Of a DNA stretch of 64,000 nt, positions 60,221 to 64,000 are shown piece by piece. Below the pieces are notes generated by a model that worked only from the letters and a program-made list of their open reading frames with translations, did not search any database and was not told the origin of the DNA. Origin of the DNA: Oryza sativa Japonica Group (lineage: Eukaryota; Streptophyta; Magnoliopsida; Poales; Poaceae); assembly GCF_034140825.1 (NCBI RefSeq), contig NC_089039.1, forward strand, positions 26,733,001 to 26,797,000, written 5' to 3'. Each line of letters opens with the position of its first letter. Positions within the stretch are counted from its first letter, which is position 1. The position numbers and the translations under genes are program-made.

Positions 60221-61169
60221 AGACAAAAACAGACAGGCTCTAGACGAAGACAAAAGAGAGGCACCCTGCACTATTAGCTTGGATTTGCTTGGTTACTTTC
60301 CGAAAAGTTCAAGATAAACTCCCTATTGTTTTTGTTTATGACAATCACTGACTGCCAACTCATCGACCTCAGACAAAGACCTTCTAGAATCTATACTATA
60401 AATGACTACCAAGAATCAATAATTCAATACTACTATATTAACTGTAATCATGGGAAAGCACGACCCGTCTTTTGTGGCTAGTATTGTACAGTATAATACT
60501 GGTAGTAGTATGATCGACTGGTTCTTCTTTTACGGTCGCAAGGGCATGCAACCTTGCTGTTTCTTTGGCAACTTTGGGAATTTATTTTGTGTAATTTAGT
60601 ACAAGTTGAGTGAGTATGTACTTGTCCTGCTTTAGTAATTAAATAAAACGTGCAGTGTGTTATTTAATTAGTTTTGGTTGCTTAAAGTTGGAAGTTTGTG
60701 TGCCTCGGAAAGTTCGATGTGATGAAAAAGTTGAAAGTTTGAGGAAAAAAGTTGAAATATAACATGGCCAACTACGTATTACTATTGTACAGGGAAATGT
60801 GTTTTTGTTTTTTTTCCATTTCATTAATTTCTGTGATGCCCGGTAGAATTATACTGGCCTCATAAAATTCCTTCATTCTGATTAACCGGAAGCTAGCGTC
60901 GCTAGCATCTGATGACGTACTACGACATATCGTGCGAATTTAACGTCACCTCTCGACCGTCGTTATTGCTGATTGTTTTCGACGACGAGAGCGAAGTACA
61001 CGTAACCAAGATGATGAGCACCAAAGCTCTCACAAAAAAGCACAGATCCCGCCACGTGCCCGTCCGGCGAAAAGGCTCCGCTTCTGTGCCAACAGCTAAC
61101 TGAAACGGCCCGACGTTCGTGGCAGGTTCCGCGGCGCCCGCGATCGCGACGCTGACTTGATGCGCCTCA
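60221..61169. other. Intergenic
   Basis: This is AT-rich, with no gene supported. A 63-codon frame at 60912-61103 lacks any family feature. Confidence 0.5.
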
Positions 61170-61421
61170 GAGCAAGTTTAATACTATAGCCCACTACTAA
61201 CTTTAAATCATTTATAGTCAATATAATAACCAACTCATATAATAGCTGCTTACTATACTATTAATATCTGGTCCTACCTGTCATACACACATTACGTCTT
61301 GAAGCCCGTGCTGTAGCTGGCTACAGATCTGTAGCCCACTGCTTTTCTCTCTTTTCCTTTATCTCTTTAAAATATGTTTGTAGCTGGCTTATAGCCTACT
61401 ATTGTACTATTGTACCTGCTC
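61170..61421. mobile_element. MITE with 3-bp target duplication
   Basis: It begins GAGCAAGTTTAATACTATAG and ends CTATTGTACCTGCTC, an inverted pair, flanked by TCA on both sides (61167-61169 and 61422-61424). The body holds CTGTAGCTGGCTACAG and TAGCTGGCTTATAGCC, which can fold. It is a common grass MITE type, with a second, inverted copy at 48920-49161. Confidence 0.82.
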
Positions 61422-61928
61422 TCATATGCATCTCTCGCGAGCTAGGCGCTAATTGCTCGTGGTGTCGCGGATCGGCGGGCGCGCGCGGCCACTTCGGCCG
61501 GGAACGCCGCTATCAGATCACGCAAGCAAACACACCTGCCTATTCGCGCCGGCTCGTCGCTGCAGAAAGCAACGGAATTGATAGGCGTGCGCGAGCGCGA
61601 GGGGGCACCGAATCAGCCAACCAGGCGCTGCGTGCCAATCCAGCGGGCGAGCGGTGTGGAGCCTTCCAAGAAGAGAGGAAATATATATCGGGCGGGCAAG
61701 TCACAGACGATCGGCATCGGATCGCGATCACGAGGGGGCACCTGGCTTTGATGGTTTTGATGGAGTTGTGTTTGGTTCGGGTGCGCGTGGAAGCTTCTTA
61801 AATCAGGAAAGGGTGAGGATGGTTGGTCGTTTGGGAGCACATGTGGGATGTGGTGTTTGTGCCAGCTTTTTTTGTTGCTAGTGCTCATGTGGGATATGGC
61901 TCTCTTTTAGTATCTCGACTCCAGAGTA

Positions 61929-62213
61929 TTTTCTCTGTCTCATAAAACATTATGCTTTAAGGTTTAAAAAGCAAATTAGTAGCTTGAAGAAAAGATGATC
62001 ATGTTGCTCTCACTTATTAATAATCAGCTGTCATTTCACTGAGTGCAGTGCATTCAACAAGAGTACCTATATGTCTATGAACCTATGGCCACAAAAATTA
62101 CACGTAGCAAAGCAATCATGAGCATATTCAAAAATTCAAAACAGATGACAATTAAACGACATGTTTTGTGGGACACTAGTAAATCTTTAAACGTCAGGTT
62201 TTGTGGGACGGAG
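61929..62213. mobile_element. Stowaway-like MITE, worn
   Basis: The left end TTTTCTCTGTCTCATAAAAC and the right end GTTTTGTGGGACGGAG are inverted, with TA on both sides (61927-61928 and 62214-62215). A second GTTTTGTGGGACAC copy just inside the right end suggests an internal duplication or a second insertion. Confidence 0.65.
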
Positions 62214-62342
62214 TAAATAGTATTGAAGTATTTGATAGTTTCAGTCGCCTGGGAATGGAAACAAGAGGCGCATAATTTTGTCCTAACTATGCTATGTTCC
62301 TGTATTATGCGCATATTTTGCTATCAAGTGGCTGCTAGCCAG

Positions 62343-62866
62343 TAGGGATGGCAATTTTATCCATGGGTCCGGGTATCCGTGGATACCCAACCCAATGGAC
62401 ACGGGCGTGTGTGTGACTTTTTACCCATGGACATGCCCGCCCGAGACCTGAAGACGTCATGGGCAATAGACGGGTTTCATTTTTTACCTGTGGGTAACCT
62501 ATGTTCGACCCGATACATATGTATTAGCTAATTTCAACTCATTTCTTAATTCTTATACCATTTCTCTTGGTTCATTTGTGATACTAACTGATACTAAGTT
62601 GTGATCAACTTGTGATGTAATTCAAATTATTGTTGATAACCGATAATTTGGTAAATTATTGATTTTATTACTCTTTGATAAATTACATATCTTTCAAGTT
62701 GTTATTCATATGAGATCCATTGGGTACCCGGCCCACTAGGCATAGGTACGGGAATGGAGTTTTGTCCGCTAACTCTAATGGGTAGTGTTCGGGTGGGCAA
62801 TGTCATGCATCGGGTCGGGCATGGTTTTCCTCTACCCATACCCGACCCGGCCCATTGCCATCCCTA
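62343..62866. mobile_element. hAT-type MITE, copy B, with perfect 8-bp duplication
   Basis: It starts TAGGGATGGCAAT and ends ATTGCCATCCCTA, flanked by a perfect CTAGCCAG (62335-62342 and 62867-62874). It is 524 bp, carries no gene, and aligns along its whole length with the copy at 42784-43290 in the same orientation. The mirrored CCCATGGG/GGGTACCC arms at both ends could form a long fold-back. The perfect duplication shows a complete insertion. Confidence 0.93.
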
Positions 62867-62874
62867 CTAGCCAG

Positions 62875-64000
62875 CCACCACGGCGCTTATCCGTACGATT
62901 ATTCCTAGAGCATTGCCTACATTTCGAAAAGAAAAAAAATGATTCCTATACGAAAATGCTATACACACGACTGTGACATACGACTCTTATCCGACCAGCT
63001 CTTAGCTGCTAATTGCCCTGGTCCACATGGAGAGAAGCTGGTCTGCGTGGAGCGAAACGATTGGCAGGTGAGGTTGGGTAAGATGGGAGTCGGACGTATT
63101 GCAGTGCTGATTCCTATAACATGCCTGGTCGCTAGCTTTTGGTTCTCATAATCGATCTCATCAATCACAATTGTCCAGACAGTGGTCCCGTTGATCTCTT
63201 AACCTTAGGCGTGCCTTGGTGTCGTAGCAACCGTACACATTCGCAAGAAAACCACAAGAAACTAAATTAGGAAAAAGGGGCTGTCGCTGCCAGGGCGTAC
63301 CTACTAATTAAGGCCTAACATAGATCCTTAAATATCGTTAAACCTTTTTACAGTTATAATATACTCGCTCCGTCTCATAATATAAGAGATTTTAAATAGA
63401 TATGTGACACTTTTTAAGGCTACGAATCTAGACAAGTGTTATATCCCTCTAAGATCATTTATATTATGAGATGGTGCGAGTATGTATCTATGTGGGACAC
63501 CCCGACCAAATTACACTAGCCACCCGAGAAAAGACGTTGCACGAGCTAGATGAGCATGAAAGATTTCAGTCATTTTCTTTCTAGGTTCGCTAGCGTCGTT
63601 AATTAACTAGCGAAGAAGGAAAAGTGGTAATAAAAAACTAGAATCAGGAAGAAAACTATACATAAATAATATTAAAATAACATCAATATCATTATCTAAC
63701 TCGTTGAGGCGCTACTGGGATGGGAGACATAATGACAAATTTATAATTAAGAAGGTAAATATAATATACTCTCAACAAGGATGAGAGGAGAAGAGCATTT
63801 CTAATGAGTGCAGTATATAATGTACTACTACTACTCTCTCAATGTTACTGTAGCCTTCGTGGTTTGATATTTTTAATAGGTTTGATTAACCAGCCCTTAT
63901 TATTCCCTTGATTGATTCACGGAGCTATTGTTCTAACTTTAAATAAAACAATATAATAAAAGAACAATATTTAAAACGCAAATCAACTCATGTAGATTAG
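62875..64000. other. Gene-poor window end
   Basis: AT-rich DNA apart from the Stowaway element at 63364-63480. No supported coding region was seen up to the window edge. Confidence 0.5.
63364..63480. mobile_element. Stowaway MITE
   Basis: The left end CTCGCTCCGTCTCATAATAT and the right end ATATTATGAGATGGTGCGAG are nearly perfect inverted repeats, with TA on both sides (63362-63363 and 63481-63482). Confidence 0.88.

Overview
The window is nuclear DNA from a grass, and most likely rice (Oryza). The evidence is spliced genes with short GT-AG introns, a GC-rich 5' bias in coding exons, dense small Stowaway/Tourist/hAT-type elements, a Helitron with the rice-type TCTATACTA start and CTAG end, and protein sequences that read as typical cereal orthologues. 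From memory only, the rice P5CDH gene lies on chromosome 5; I could not check this. I recognised no LTR retrotransposon or virus-like element.

Layout. At 2.1-5.5 kb (+) is an IQ67-domain calmodulin-binding protein gene (IQD family). A Helitron region fills 7.0-12.6 kb. It has two 5' ends and one 3' end, a probable captured exon, a LINE fragment and a nested hAT element with a perfect target duplication. At 13.3-16.2 kb (+) is a mitochondrial outer-membrane porin (VDAC), followed convergently by a double-AP2 transcription factor (16.9-18.8 kb, -). An intron-containing elongator tRNA-Met gene (19.57 kb, +) precedes P5CDH, the mitochondrial proline-catabolism dehydrogenase (20.0-25.7 kb, -, 15 exons, 550 aa). 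Only about 245 bp upstream of the P5CDH start codon begins an 8-kb Mutator-like element (26.0-33.9 kb). It carries two open genes: a complete MuDR-type transposase (903 aa) and a nine-exon plant-mobile-domain (PMD) gene (743 aa).

At 36.7-39.6 kb (+) is a shortened, still open MAP65-like gene that has lost the N-terminal half of the family. The stretch 40-44 kb holds small transposons, including a 727-bp Pack-MULE-like element with a 10-bp target duplication and a hAT element. An intronless F-box/LRR gene follows (44.8-46.5 kb, -). Next come a broken 5' copy of a Rab7 gene (47.2-48.4 kb) and the intact Rab7/RABG3 gene itself (49.6-51.4 kb, +).

A second PMD-type Mutator-like element lies at 53.74-60.21 kb inside a clear 11-bp target duplication. 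It keeps only the N-terminal third of the transposase, has a PMD gene with stops, and carries a third gene with two GRF-like zinc fingers. The last 4 kb is gene-poor and full of small inverted-repeat elements.

The host genes do not form an operon-like unit; they are ordinary independent plant genes. The most unusual content is the pair of related PMD-carrying Mutator-like elements. They share a gene order (transposase then PMD), a bZIP-type TGACGTGGCA box in all four terminal repeats and a CTTTCGGCGC motif after the PMD gene. One of them abuts the P5CDH promoter.
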